A stretch of 64,000 nt of DNA from Bacillus sp. MYb209 (lineage in GTDB: Bacteria; Bacillota; Bacilli; Bacillales; Bacillaceae_G), in the NCBI RefSeq assembly GCF_002975175.1, contig NZ_PCNZ01000013.1, positions 1 to 64,000 on the forward strand, given 5' to 3'. Below, piece after piece: positions 7,382 through 14,736 of this stretch. How positions within the stretch are numbered: position 1 is the stretch's first letter; each line of letters begins with the position of its first letter. Below the pieces are notes generated by a model. The model was not told the origin of the DNA, searched no databases, and saw nothing but the letters and a program-made list of their open reading frames with translations. The position numbers were made by a program, and so were the translations under genes.

Positions 7382-7483
7382 TTAAAAAGAACCCCATAAA
7401 TGATAAACCATTCCACTAACAAAAAACACTAATCCTAAAACAAAAACAATTAAAGCAAGTATTCCATTTTGATTATGTTCCAT
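7382..7483 (-). CDS. Tiny single-span membrane protein
   Basis: A 33-residue protein missed by usual length cut-offs. It begins MEHNQNG, then has one membrane helix LALIVFVLGLVFFVSGMV and ends with YHLWGSF. AAAAGGAGCT stands 6 bp before the ATG, which is the main evidence that it is translated. I do not recognise the family; it is not a YjcZ protein. Confidence 0.6.
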   Translation of the reverse strand: MEHNQNGILALIVFVLGLVFFVSGMVYHLWGSF

Positions 7484-7516
7484 AAAATTAGCTCCTTTTA
7501 GATTTATTTTTATATA

Positions 7517-7554
7517 CAAAAAAGCCTTTAGTCGTAATTATGGCTAAAGGCTTT
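7517..7554 (-). terminator. Terminator downstream of the MFS gene
   Basis: AAAGCCTTTAG/CTAAAGGCTTT, perfect 11-bp arms, with the T-run on the minus strand. Confidence 0.75.
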
Positions 7555-7660
7555 GAGCATTATACTTTTAGTTTATAAAATCTTATAAGAAAAAGAACCT
7601 GTATTTTATATAGAGAAGAATTTATAATGTTTTTTTATCAAATTTGGAACTGAAAATGTA

Positions 7661-8836
7661 CTAGCTTGATAATGAAGCTTGGCTATTAGAATTGAAGAAT
7701 TTTAGTTTTATTATAATTAATAGAAATGAGAGTAGTGTGAATATAAATCCGCTCCAAATAAGCTGGTGAATACCTAGGTTTGAAATAAACCAGCCTCCAA
7801 TAGTTGTTCCTAGAGTAATTCCGAGATTTGAGAACGAAACGAATAGACTATTACCAAATTCAGGTGCTTCTTTTGCTTCGCTTATTAACCATGTTTGACC
7901 AACAATTAATCCACCAGCATGTACGATTCCCCAAATGAATACGATAAAAATCATCGGAACAAGGTAGGAACCTAAATAATAAACCAATATGTAAACAACA
8001 GAATATAGAATAGGGAATGATATTACGGTGTTTATTATGCTTTTTTGCAGGAGACTACCAAATAAATGATTACCTAAAATCATAACTATACCAAATATGA
8101 ATAGCATGATACTGATGAGAGATCCATTCATGGAAGTTACTTTTGCAAGGTACTCGGCGAAGTAGCTGTATACGGAAAACATGGCTGCAAAAAGGAATGT
8201 GACGGTTAAAATATTTAACCATAATCCTGGTTTGCTGAGTATACGAATTTGTTTGCCGAAAGACATTTTTTCTTTAACAGGCATAGAAGGAAGGAAGATT
8301 AGTATTCCAATGAATGCAAGGGCGTTAACAAGCGCTCCGAATAAGAAAGCAATTTCGAGTGAAAATTGGTCTGCAAGGTAAGAGGTTAGTGGTACACCTA
8401 AAGCAAAGCCAACCGTAATTCCCATAAAAACTTTTGTAACCGCTTGACCGCTTTTTTCTGGAGGGACAAGTTTAGCAGCTGTTACAAGAGCGATTGAAAA
8501 GAAGAGTGGGTGAAGTGCTGCCGGTAAAATACGAAAAATAAGCATGATTTCAAATTGTGTTGTATAAGCGTAGATTATATTTGAAATAACAAATGTAAAA
8601 ATTGCTGTTAATAAAATTATTTTGCGATTAATACTAGAGACGAGCAGAATTAAAAACGGACCAGAAATAGCAACAACTAGTGCGAATATACTTACTAAAA
8701 ATCCGGCTTGTGCAGTTGAAATACCGAATTTTTGAGTGATTTGTGGTAATACGCCGACAATACCCATCTCGGTAGTAATAATTCCGAACACACCTATTGC
8801 GAGTGTCAGAATAAGTAAAGGATTTACTTTTTTCAT
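7661..8836 (-). CDS. MFS transporter (drug/sugar efflux type, DHA1-like)
   Basis: A 391-residue inner-membrane protein with twelve predicted helices and no large soluble domain. The start MKKVNPLLILTLAIGVFGII leads into TTEMGIVGVLPQIT, a pattern of AraJ/YdhP-like proton-driven exporters. Substrate cannot be read from sequence. An ArsR-family regulator gene lies upstream on the same strand, 287 bp away, and may control it. The terminator at 7517-7554 ends the transcript. Confidence 0.88.
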   Translation of the reverse strand: MKKVNPLLILTLAIGVFGIITTEMGIVGVLPQITQKFGISTAQAGFLVSIFALVVAISGPFLILLVSSINRKIILLTAIFTFVISNIIYAYTTQFEIMLIFRILPAALHPLFFSIALVTAAKLVPPEKSGQAVTKVFMGITVGFALGVPLTSYLADQFSLEIAFLFGALVNALAFIGILIFLPSMPVKEKMSFGKQIRILSKPGLWLNILTVTFLFAAMFSVYSYFAEYLAKVTSMNGSLISIMLFIFGIVMILGNHLFGSLLQKSIINTVISFPILYSVVYILVYYLGSYLVPMIFIVFIWGIVHAGGLIVGQTWLISEAKEAPEFGNSLFVSFSNLGITLGTTIGGWFISNLGIHQLIWSGFIFTLLSFLLIIIKLKFFNSNSQASLSS

Positions 8837-9076
8837 TTATAAAACTCTCCATTCGTATCAGTATTTTGAAAGTGAATTCATTAACAAAGAAGCATTATTA
8901 CAAGGATGATTGGATGTCAATATTATTAGGATTATGTAATTCGAAACACAATAACAGATATCTAAATAACTAGATATGATATGTTAAAAAAATTCTCCTT
9001 TCTATGTTTCTTGCTTTTATAGGTAGTGCAATTTTATAAAAAAGTAATTGGATGCCTGTAAAAAAGCAGATTATGT

Positions 9077-9124
9077 GAAAGCTAATAATCAATTGATATG
9101 CAGATTGATTATTAGCTTTCATTT
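9077..9124 (-). terminator. Perfect 17-bp hairpin after the ArsR gene
   Basis: GAAAGCTAATAATCAAT (9077-9093) and its exact complement at 9104-9120 enclose 10 nt. The arms resemble the ATTATTAGCTTTC segment of bcr1 copies and TTTAT follows, so it may derive from a bcr1 relic. It lies at the 3' end of the arsR gene. Confidence 0.6.
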
Positions 9125-9435
9125 TATAATTCGTTTTGAACGTATTCAGAAAACTCTCGTATTGTTTTTTCATTTCGACGATAGTATGTCCATTTTCCAA
9201 TTCGGTCAGAGTCTAGTAGTCCTGCTTTTTTCATAGTTAATAAATAACTAGAAATAACCGATTGGGCTAAGCCAGTTTTAAGCTGGATATCTCCTACACA
9301 CACTCCAACTTGAAAGTTAAGGCCTTGCTCTAGATAAGGTTTTTCATCGAAATGGTTTTCTGGATTTTTCAACCATGATAAAATTTGACATCTTGTTTCA
9401 TTTGACAATGCTTTATAAATTAATAAAGGTTCCAT
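9124..9435 (-). CDS. ArsR-family transcriptional regulator
   Basis: A 103-residue winged-helix protein: YKALSNETRCQILSWLKNPE, then CVGDIQLKTGLAQSVISSYL with the recognition helix and TMKKAGLLDSDRIGKWTYYRR as the wing. Members with CVG/CV-type loops often sense metals or oxidants, and the single loop (VGVCVGDIQ) contains one cysteine, so redox or non-metal sensing is possible. It is upstream of the MFS gene on the same strand; a joint role in efflux control is inferred. Confidence 0.88.
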   Translation of the reverse strand: MEPLLIYKALSNETRCQILSWLKNPENHFDEKPYLEQGLNFQVGVCVGDIQLKTGLAQSVISSYLLTMKKAGLLDSDRIGKWTYYRRNEKTIREFSEYVQNEL

Positions 9436-9716
9436 AAGGATATTATATCTACTTTTATAGATTTGTAAATGGGTTTTGGTGATTTTAAGGAAAGAAGGTA
9501 TATGTAGATTCTTTTAAATGTGAATGAGGTAATCTAGTAACGGGCTTATTTTTTCTTCGTTTGCTGTTATATATTATGTTTGTCAACGGCAAGAAGCATT
9601 AGAAAAAGCAGGACAATAATATTAAATTGGCTGCCATTCGCAGGAATTTAAGCCTTGCACTTATGACTATTTGGTTTAGCAATCGATATGTTGTGCTGAA
9701 ACGTCAATATATCTTA
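9436..9716. other. Gene-free stretch downstream of the arsR start
   Basis: It must hold the arsR promoter, AT-rich near 9440-9480. No repeat or additional gene is supported. Confidence 0.45.
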
Positions 9717-9750
9717 AAAAGAAGCTCTCTTTATCAAGAGAGCTTCTTTT
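9717..9750 (-). terminator. Strong hairpin after the small basic gene
   Basis: AAAAGAAGCTCTCT/AGAGAGCTTCTTTT, perfect 14-bp arms with 6-nt loop, usable on both strands. Confidence 0.8.
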
Positions 9751-9751
9751 C

Positions 9752-9856
9752 CTATTTCTTCTTCTTTTCTGTCGGTTGGCTTTGTTTAGCGAAATTAGAT
9801 GAATCATCGAAATTCGGTTGCTTTTTACTAGCATTATTACTTCTACCTTTTCCCAT
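9752..9856 (-). CDS. Small lysine-rich protein, possibly a spore protein
   Basis: A 34-residue hydrophilic protein starting MGKGRSNN and ending QPTEKKKK. GGGAGGTG precedes the ATG at 9856; longer upstream frames lack this. The composition (Asn, Ser, Lys, Gln, no membrane helix) is like minor acid-soluble spore proteins, but I cannot match it to a named one. A strong terminator follows. Confidence 0.6.
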   Translation of the reverse strand: MGKGRSNNASKKQPNFDDSSNFAKQSQPTEKKKK

Positions 9857-9894
9857 ATGTAATGCACCTCCCCTCACCCTTACTATTCCCAAAT

Positions 9895-9927
9895 AAAAAA
9901 TCCTCTTGCATCCAAGAGAATTTTTTA
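9895..9927. terminator. Hairpin with A-run and T-run on both sides
   Basis: AAAAAATCCTCTTG and CAAGAGAATTTTTT, 4-nt loop. It separates the small basic gene from the GC-rich island. Confidence 0.6.
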
Positions 9928-10030
9928 TTTGGCTCTTATTAATAATGCCCAACTGTTCCCGTGCATCATTGTTTATAGGGGTAGCGTCAGGTTTATGCGG
10001 ATTTATAACGTTTAGGAAGTTTTAACCCAT

Positions 10031-10051
10031 TAAAAAAGATCGACTTTTTTA
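10031..10051 (-). terminator. Short terminator-like hairpin after the serine hydrolase gene
   Basis: AAAAAAG/CTTTTTT with 5-nt loop; weak stem but placed about 30 bp past the stop codon. Confidence 0.4.
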
Positions 10052-10078
10052 AACGAACGACGAACCGCAGGCTCGGTG

Positions 10079-11311
10079 TCAGTCTTCGATTGCCTGGTAG
10101 ACCATGGTCCAGAAGTCGTGGATAAGCCGTGCGGAATTCGGGACTGATAGCCCGACCTGGGTAAGCAAGATTCCGGTGAGCTGGTTGTCCGGGTCGGCGT
10201 AGGTCGTGGTGCCGCTTCCACCGTCCCAGCCGAACTGGCCGATGGGCGCGTAGTCGCCACGGTAGGTGCGCACCGCCATCCCGAAGCCCCATCCACCGTG
10301 CTGCCCTTGGCCGAATGACACATGGACGTTGCCCTTGGCCATGGCGTTTCGAGCTGCTTGCTGCTCGGGCGTGAGGCGGTTGGTGGTCATCAGCTGGACG
10401 GCGGGCCGGGACAGTATCCGTTCGCTTTCGTGCATCCCATGATTCAGCAGCATCCGTAAATAAGCGTTGTAATCGTCGACGGTGGAGACCAGCCCACCGC
10501 CGCCGCCCTGGAACGCCGGAGGCTGGCTCCAGCGTCCCCCCTTGGCCTCGTCCCACACGATGAACTCTCCAGTCTGTGGGTCGGGGGCGTAGAGGGTGGG
10601 CAACCGGTCGATCTTGTTGGCGGGCACGTGAAAACCGGTGTCCTTCATGCCTAGGGGGTCGAAGATGCGTTCGCGCAGGAACGTCTCAAAGGACTGGCCC
10701 GTGACCCTGGCGATGAGTACGCCGAGTAGATCGTTGCTGATATGGTATTGCCAGCGCTCTCCGGGCTGGTACATCAGCGGAAGCTCGCCAAGGCGGCGCA
10801 TCCACTCATCCGGCTCGGGCATCGGCACCGGTAGATCGGGCGTGAGCCCCTTCTCGAAGATCGCGTTCATGATCGGAGTGCCCAGCGACGTAATATCCAT
10901 GCCGAGCCCGAACGTGGAAGTCAGCAGGTCCCGTACGGTAATCGGCCGCCGCGCTGGCACGGTATCGTCCAGCGGGCCGTCGATCCGCTTCAGCACCCGC
11001 CGGTCAGCGAGTTCCGGTAGCCATGTGTCTACCAGGTCATCCAGCCGCAGCTTGCACTCGTCGAGCAGGATCATTGCCGCCGCAATCGCAAGCGGCTTGG
11101 ACGTCGAGGCCATCCGAAAGATCGTGTCCCGGCGCATCGGCGCACCACCATCATGGCGCATCGTGCCGAGCGCTTCGACTTGCGTCTCACCGTTCCGGCT
11201 GACTAAGGCGACGACCCCAGGAATCTTCCCGGAATCGACATGTCGTGCCAGCATGTTGCGCATTTTGTGCAGCCCTGTTTCGGAGAAGCCTTTGTTACTT
11301 TGTCCCATCAT
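10079..11311 (-). CDS. Serine hydrolase of the class C beta-lactamase / penicillin-binding fold
   Basis: A 410-residue protein without a signal peptide. It has the SxxK nucleophile motif in FRMASTSKPLAIA (about residue 69), a YxN-type motif in YHISNDLLG, and the PLGMKDTGFHV segment common in this family; the third motif may be GGSGTT or HGG near residues 325-360. Such enzymes include esterases, D-aminopeptidases and beta-lactamase-like proteins, and substrate cannot be assigned. AAGGAG lies 7 bp before tandem ATGATG at 11311. The codon use is GC-rich, quite unlike its neighbours, a sign of recent transfer. Confidence 0.9.
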   Translation of the reverse strand: MMGQSNKGFSETGLHKMRNMLARHVDSGKIPGVVALVSRNGETQVEALGTMRHDGGAPMRRDTIFRMASTSKPLAIAAAMILLDECKLRLDDLVDTWLPELADRRVLKRIDGPLDDTVPARRPITVRDLLTSTFGLGMDITSLGTPIMNAIFEKGLTPDLPVPMPEPDEWMRRLGELPLMYQPGERWQYHISNDLLGVLIARVTGQSFETFLRERIFDPLGMKDTGFHVPANKIDRLPTLYAPDPQTGEFIVWDEAKGGRWSQPPAFQGGGGGLVSTVDDYNAYLRMLLNHGMHESERILSRPAVQLMTTNRLTPEQQAARNAMAKGNVHVSFGQGQHGGWGFGMAVRTYRGDYAPIGQFGWDGGSGTTTYADPDNQLTGILLTQVGLSVPNSARLIHDFWTMVYQAIED

Positions 11312-11354
11312 GAATCTCTCCTTTTTTCCCAGCCCTATTGTTTTAAAAATACAA

Positions 11355-11429
11355 ATTCTCTTTTGTTATTCATGCTTGAAAGACCTTTGTCAAAAAGGTG
11401 GATTCGATGCATGAATAACAAAAGAGAAT
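11355..11429. repeat. 21-bp perfect inverted repeat upstream of the serine hydrolase gene
   Basis: The 21-bp arm at 11355-11375 (starting ATTCTCTTTTG) is repeated in exact reverse complement at 11409-11429 (ending AAAAGAGAAT). The 33-nt loop holds a smaller ACCTT/AAGGT hairpin. AT-rich, so it belongs to the Bacillus-side DNA or to a mobile end rather than to the GC-rich gene. Confidence 0.8.
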
Positions 11430-11527
11430 GAATATTGGCAATCAAAATCTGACTCACTTCCTTTTCTAGGTTATCAGAATTGAGATATGTCCTGCACTTA
11501 GCATAGAGCCATGTGTTCATCAGATGT

Positions 11528-11615
11528 TTATTCTACAAGCGTTGTCTTGCCCACCCCATTGGAGCCGAGCAGGGCGAAAATACTGCCCTTTTTGGGGAAT
11601 AACTTTAGCTTTCTA
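11528..11615 (-). pseudogene. Fragment of an ABC transporter ATPase around the Walker A motif
   Basis: On the minus strand the frame reads KKGSIFALLGSNGVGKTTLVE and then stops. FALLGSNGVGKTT is the Walker A region of the drug/antibiotic-type ABC ATPases (usually ..LLGSNGAGKTT). Only about 30 residues remain, without Walker B or signature motif, so it is a relic. Its codons are GC-rich like the neighbouring serine hydrolase, suggesting that the two arrived together. Confidence 0.7.
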
Positions 11616-11616
11616 G

Positions 11617-11805
11617 ATGCCCTATCTAAATCCCTTCCATAAAGATTGGAGCCCACAAAAAATTGTAGCTAATATAAATGAAGCATATAATAATAGAACT
11701 TATGAATTTGGTAACACATACTCAGGAATAGGCTCAGATGGTATAGAGATTAGCGTGTATCTAGATAAAAATGGGGAAATCATCTCTGCTTTCCCATCGG
11801 AATAA
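11617..11805 (+). pseudogene. C-terminal tail of an EndoU-type nuclease toxin
   Basis: The open frame gives 62 residues: DWSPQKIVANINEAYNNR, then GNTYSGIGSDGIEISVYLD and a C-terminus GEIISAFPSE. This is the pattern of the last third of bacterial EndoU RNase toxin domains (PF14436), which cap polymorphic toxins. The catalytic histidines and the whole delivery part are missing; the frame begins exactly at the edge of the GC-rich segment. An ATG at 11617 has no ribosome site. I therefore call it a truncated toxin remnant, followed by its immunity gene. Confidence 0.7.
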
Positions 11806-11838
11806 ATTTTATTTTTAGTATAAAGGAGTACAATAGTA

Positions 11839-12189
11839 ATGAAATATCCATATAGTTTTGAAGTACTTACCAACGGAAAATTAGTTATGAGACTTCCCAG
11901 AGAAATTAAACTTATTGAAACTTGTTTAGGCGTTGAAGTTTCTGCATTTGGAGATTGGATTTTAGAAGAAATACATAGTGTTTTAAACGGGGAAAAAGAT
12001 TGCGTGGAAGTAAATGGAAACATTTGCGGTTTAGAAATTCGGAAAGATACAACTATCGTCCTAGACAATTTGGCCGAAGATGGTAAGGGAGAATTTTGCG
12101 AGATAGAAACGGTTGAATTAGTAGACTTAATTCATATTTGGCTAGATAAACGAAAAGAATTTAAAAAAGGGAAAAATAAAGAATTGTAA
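11839..12189 (+). CDS. Probable immunity protein paired with the EndoU toxin remnant
   Basis: A 116-residue acidic soluble protein 33 bp downstream of the toxin tail on the same strand, with AAAGGAG before its ATG. Position directly after a polymorphic-toxin C-terminus and the compact acidic character fit an immunity protein. The layout (two N-terminal strands, a helix with FGDWILEEIHSVLNGE, then strands and a C-terminal helix) faintly recalls the UPF0231/YacL fold, but I am not sure of a family. It is intact, so it could still protect against toxins of sister cells. Confidence 0.65.
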   Translation: MKYPYSFEVLTNGKLVMRLPREIKLIETCLGVEVSAFGDWILEEIHSVLNGEKDCVEVNGNICGLEIRKDTTIVLDNLAEDGKGEFCEIETVELVDLIHIWLDKRKEFKKGKNKEL

Positions 12190-12200
12190 TAATTTAAGTG

Positions 12201-12226
12201 GCTGACTTCTATATGAAGTCGGCTTT
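12201..12226 (+). terminator. Hairpin GCTGACTTC/GAAGTCGGC after the immunity gene
   Basis: Stem with one G-T pair and a weak T-rich tail about 12 bp past the stop codon. Confidence 0.45.
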
Positions 12227-12424
12227 ATCTATTATTTCACACATCTCCCGTTATCTTACGTTTTAAGATCGTTTTTTCTAGATAATTATTAGCAATAGTC
12301 ATCGCAAGAGGTTCTGAAGATATTTTAGAGATGACTATTGCTAAAATTGTCTTACAAAAGAAGAGCAAGGACGTTATATTCGAACAGGATATCCCGTAAG
12401 ATAGAAATTTAGGAGGCTATTTAT

Positions 12425-12721
12425 AAATGATAAAGATTATATTTATGAAGAATTAAGTGACTTTTTAGATGGAACATTCCATCAAGATATGGGAACACCA
12501 GAAAAAGCCTTACACGAATTTATAGAAGAAGCCCACAAAGTTTGTATAGAAAATACTATAAAGTACATAACTGCATTTTTAAACAGTGATCCATCCACGG
12601 AAAAAAAGAAGAATTCATTGAATATTATACTGACATTTATTTTCCTGCTTTAAAACTAACTCCCCTAGAATGGCTTGAACAAACAGGTGAAACGTTAAAA
12701 CAAGCATTAAAAAATACTTAG
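12425..12721 (+). pseudogene. CdiI_2-type immunity protein gene, frameshifted
   Basis: After AGGAGG the frame encodes YEELSDFLDGTFHQDMGTP..., and at the A-run 12601-12607 it must shift by one to continue as EEFIEYYTDIYFPALKLTPL and LEWLEQTGETLKQALKN to TAG at 12719. FHQD near the front and the terminal xxEWLE...L pattern match contact-dependent inhibition immunity proteins of the CdiI_2 type. The ATG at 12427 is also out of frame by one base, so either two indels exist or the start was lost. It stands behind the EndoU/immunity pair, as arrays of orphan immunity genes often do. Confidence 0.6.
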
Positions 12722-12728
12722 TAAAAAT

Positions 12729-12758
12729 CGATCGCCCATAGTAGGCGGTCTTTTTTTC
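12729..12758 (+). terminator. Terminator after the frameshifted immunity gene
   Basis: GATCGCCC...GGCGGTC hairpin followed by seven T. Confidence 0.7.
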
Positions 12759-12763
12759 TTAAA

Positions 12764-12798
12764 GGACCTGCTCAATTAATGCTTAAAAACATAAAGTA
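12764..12798 (+). promoter_or_regulatory. Conserved yjcZ upstream cassette, copy 3
   Basis: GGACCTGCTCAATTAAT (12764-12780) then CATAAAGTA (12790-12798), 65 bp upstream of the ATG of copy 3. Confidence 0.55.
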
Positions 12799-12863
12799 AA
12801 ATGAATCCGTTAAAATACATGTGTGACCTTGCATTTCCCCTCCTACTCAAAGGAGAGATTAAC

Positions 12864-12974
12864 ATGGGCTTTGGTGGTAGTTGCGGCGAAGGCTGCGGTT
12901 TTGCTGGAGGATTTGCTTTATTAGTTGTACTATTTATTTTATTAATCATAGTTGGAGCTTCTTGCTTCTGCTAA
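12864..12974 (+). CDS. YjcZ-family small sporulation protein, copy 3
   Basis: A 36-residue protein: MGFGGSCGEGCGFAGG, the hydrophobic helix [17 protein letters not shown] and the end CFC. AAAGGAGAG lies 8 bp before the ATG. The core is residue-for-residue the same as copies 2 and 5; differences are in the glycine-rich head, here with an unusual glutamate. Plus-strand orientation, unlike copies 1, 2 and 5. Confidence 0.9.
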   Translation: MGFGGSCGEGCGFAGGFALLVVLFILLIIVGASCFC

Positions 12975-12986
12975 AAAAACTATCGG

Positions 12987-13014
12987 AAAAGACACTCATA
13001 TATGAGTGTCTTTT
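12987..13014 (+). terminator. Terminator of yjcZ copy 3
   Basis: AAAAGACACTCATA/TATGAGTGTCTTTT, a perfect palindromic 14-bp arm pair 12 bp after the stop codon. Confidence 0.85.
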
Positions 13015-13177
13015 CTTTATGAAAAAATACCTACACAATGTGCAAGTATTATATTTAGTTATATCAAATCTTCAATCACAGGATCATCATAACAAAATGT
13101 ACCGTCAATCTTCTTCTTGGGGTCAATCCGTTCTATTAGCTTAATGGCTATGCGGCGAGAACCCTAAAAGAAAAAGA

Positions 13178-13231
13178 ATAAATCCAAAAAGTACCCACAT
13201 TTTTTAAAATGTGGGTACTTTTTGGATTTAT
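13178..13231. repeat. 54-bp palindrome, 26-bp perfect arms
   Basis: Bases 13178-13203 and 13206-13231 are exact reverse complements with only TT between. The core reads AAAGTACCCACATTTT and its complement. No close upstream gene needs a terminator; it stands 135 bp before the secreted-protein gene. Confidence 0.85.
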
Positions 13232-13365
13232 AAGGGCATTTTGGCACAGGTGCTCGGTAAAGTTTCTGTTTGTCCGAAACTTTACGTAGATTACAGATAA
13301 CATTCACAGTAACTCCAGATACTTGTTTTAAGATGAAGTTCATCAAACACAAGGAGATGATAGAC

Positions 13366-13821
13366 ATGTTTAAAACATTATTAGCAGGAACACTTTTAAG
13401 TACAGGATTATTAGCGGGTGGTGCAGTAGGCACAGAAGATGTGAAAACGGACAAACTAAAGTCAAATGAAAAAATAGAATGGAGACAAACAAATAAAAGT
13501 GAAAAAGAATCCGCAAAAAAGATGGGAAAAGGTACAGAAGTTGGTCAAAATCAACCGATGTCAGTTACAACAAGTGTAGATGGAACAACAACTTCTTCGC
13601 CAATCCATAACTTACCTGAAGACGCAGTGCCAGCAATTCCTAACGAAGATGTAAAATCTAACAATAGTCAAACTTTTGAAATGCCTGAGGACACTGAATC
13701 ACAAACTGGATTCGAAATTGGAGCCCCTGAAAAAATGGAACATGCAAAAACTGTTGAAAGATCAGAAGGCACAGATTTTCAACAAGGGAAAAATTCACCA
13801 ACAAAAAAGGAAATTAAATAG
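13366..13821 (+). CDS. Secreted protein of unknown function, polar and repetitive
   Basis: A 151-residue protein. The N-terminus (MFKTLLAGTLLSTGLLAGGA) is a signal peptide, and the remainder is hydrophilic, rich in Glu, Lys, Ser, Thr and Asn, with short recurring elements such as PEDA/PEDT and SEKES. AAGGAG stands 10 bp before the ATG at 13366, which is why I prefer it to an in-frame ATG at 13333. No enzyme motif is visible; low complexity suggests a disordered wall- or spore-associated protein. Confidence 0.65.
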   Translation: MFKTLLAGTLLSTGLLAGGAVGTEDVKTDKLKSNEKIEWRQTNKSEKESAKKMGKGTEVGQNQPMSVTTSVDGTTTSSPIHNLPEDAVPAIPNEDVKSNNSQTFEMPEDTESQTGFEIGAPEKMEHAKTVERSEGTDFQQGKNSPTKKEIK

Positions 13822-13836
13822 TATATAGTTATAACG

Positions 13837-13866
13837 AAGAGCATCCAAAAAGTGGTGCTCTTTTTA
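13837..13866 (+). terminator. Terminator after the secreted-protein gene
   Basis: AAGAGCATCC/GGTGCTCTTTTT hairpin with one G-T pair and a T-run. Confidence 0.8.
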
Positions 13867-13889
13867 TATTATAGGGTCACCATATCGTA

Positions 13890-14200
13890 AACTTTATGTA
13901 ATACATATTTGTAAAAAATACACTAAATAAATATTACATGTAGTAAAATACAAATTGTGGACACGTTCTATAAAGCAGATTCTTTTGAAAGGCGTAACAT
14001 ATCAATCAGTATATAAGATGTGGCGTCACTCCAATACTGATCTCAAATCTCTTATATTTTGTGAACTAACAATCTGGTGTATATAGACGATTCTGTTTTA
14101 TAGGGTGTGTTTACAGGTATAACAAGGGGTAATACGGATAGATTTGTATTAAATGAAAATGGTTCAAGTCGGAGGAAGGCACCTTAGGGTGTCTTTTCTT
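13890..14200. repeat. Dispersed duplication block flanking yjcZ genes (inverted copy)
   Basis: The stretch is the reverse complement of about 6487-6790, with substitutions and small indels; the landmarks GTGGACACGTTCTATAAAGC and AACAATCTGGTGTATATAGA are shared. It ends with the AAGGCACCTTAGGGTGTCTT hairpin ahead of the yjcZ copy 4 promoter cassette. No coding frame is supported. Confidence 0.75.
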
Positions 14201-14211
14201 TATTTACAAAG

Positions 14212-14246
14212 GGACCTGCTCAATTAATCCCTAAAAACATAAAGTA
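14212..14246 (+). promoter_or_regulatory. Conserved yjcZ upstream cassette, copy 4
   Basis: GGACCTGCTCAATTAAT (14212-14228) and CATAAAGTA (14238-14246), 62 bp before the ATG. Confidence 0.55.
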
Positions 14247-14308
14247 AAGTGAACCCAGTGGAATGCATGTGTTACCTCGCGTTTTCTCCTAAAAAAGGAG
14301 GGATTGAT

Positions 14309-14428
14309 ATGGGATATGGCGGTAGTTGCGGTGGAGGCTGTGGCTTTGGTGGTGGATTCGCGTTACTTGTTGTGCTCTTTATTTTATTAATAATAGTTGG
14401 AGCTAGCTGCAACGGATTCGGCTGCTAA
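14309..14428 (+). CDS. YjcZ-family small sporulation protein, copy 4
   Basis: A 39-residue protein: [16 protein letters not shown], the helix [17 protein letters not shown], then CNGFGC. The head and tail are closer to copy 1 (GYGG start, Gly/Cys end) than to copies 2, 3 and 5, so the set falls into two subtypes. AGGAGGG precedes the ATG. Confidence 0.9.
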   Translation: MGYGGSCGGGCGFGGGFALLVVLFILLIIVGASCNGFGC

Positions 14429-14430
14429 GG

Positions 14431-14457
14431 AGAGGCACTCATGAGAGTGTCTTTTTT
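14431..14457 (+). terminator. Terminator of yjcZ copy 4
   Basis: GGCACTC-ATGA-GAGTGTC then seven T, directly behind the stop codon. Confidence 0.85.
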
Positions 14458-14736
14458 TATAGGGTATTGCACCATAAAATGAAGAAATTCATTGTTCTCC
14501 ATAACGAAAATTTGATTTTTTTACAGTTATTCAAGATAAGCGATTCTGGTGCAAAAATAGGTCATAGTCTTACTTTCATTCCTAGATACAACTTGTTGAA
14601 CTGATAAATGGGGGTGATGACAGGGTAGTTGGTACTACTCCTTAACGTAGAATGGTGAAGGGAAACTTTTTTGTCATAGAGAATATATACAGAATAGGAA
14701 TCTAAGTATGTACTTTCAGGTGGAGGGAGAAATTTC
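14458..14736. other. Gene-free stretch
   Basis: I see no supported gene, hairpin or repeat here apart from the GGTGGAGGG ribosome site at the right edge belonging to the DinB-like gene. Confidence 0.5.

Larger units (their letters stand above)
9990..11615. other. GC-rich acquired segment
   Basis: The DNA from about 10,060 to 11,320 and again about 11,525-11,600 is visibly GC-rich with C/G-ending codons, while both flanks are AT-rich like the rest of the window. It carries one complete serine hydrolase gene and a fragment of an ABC ATPase. Edges are approximate, judged by composition and by where the EndoU tail begins. Transfer from a high-GC donor is the simplest reading. Confidence 0.75.

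Noticed and set aside
9993-11414. Long open frames on both strands across the GC-rich segment besides the serine hydrolase (for example 9993-10556 minus and 10638-11414 plus)
   Set aside because: GC-rich coding DNA leaves other frames open by chance. They give Arg/Ser/Pro-rich sequences without family motifs or ribosome sites, whereas the 10079-11311 frame has clear hydrolase motifs.
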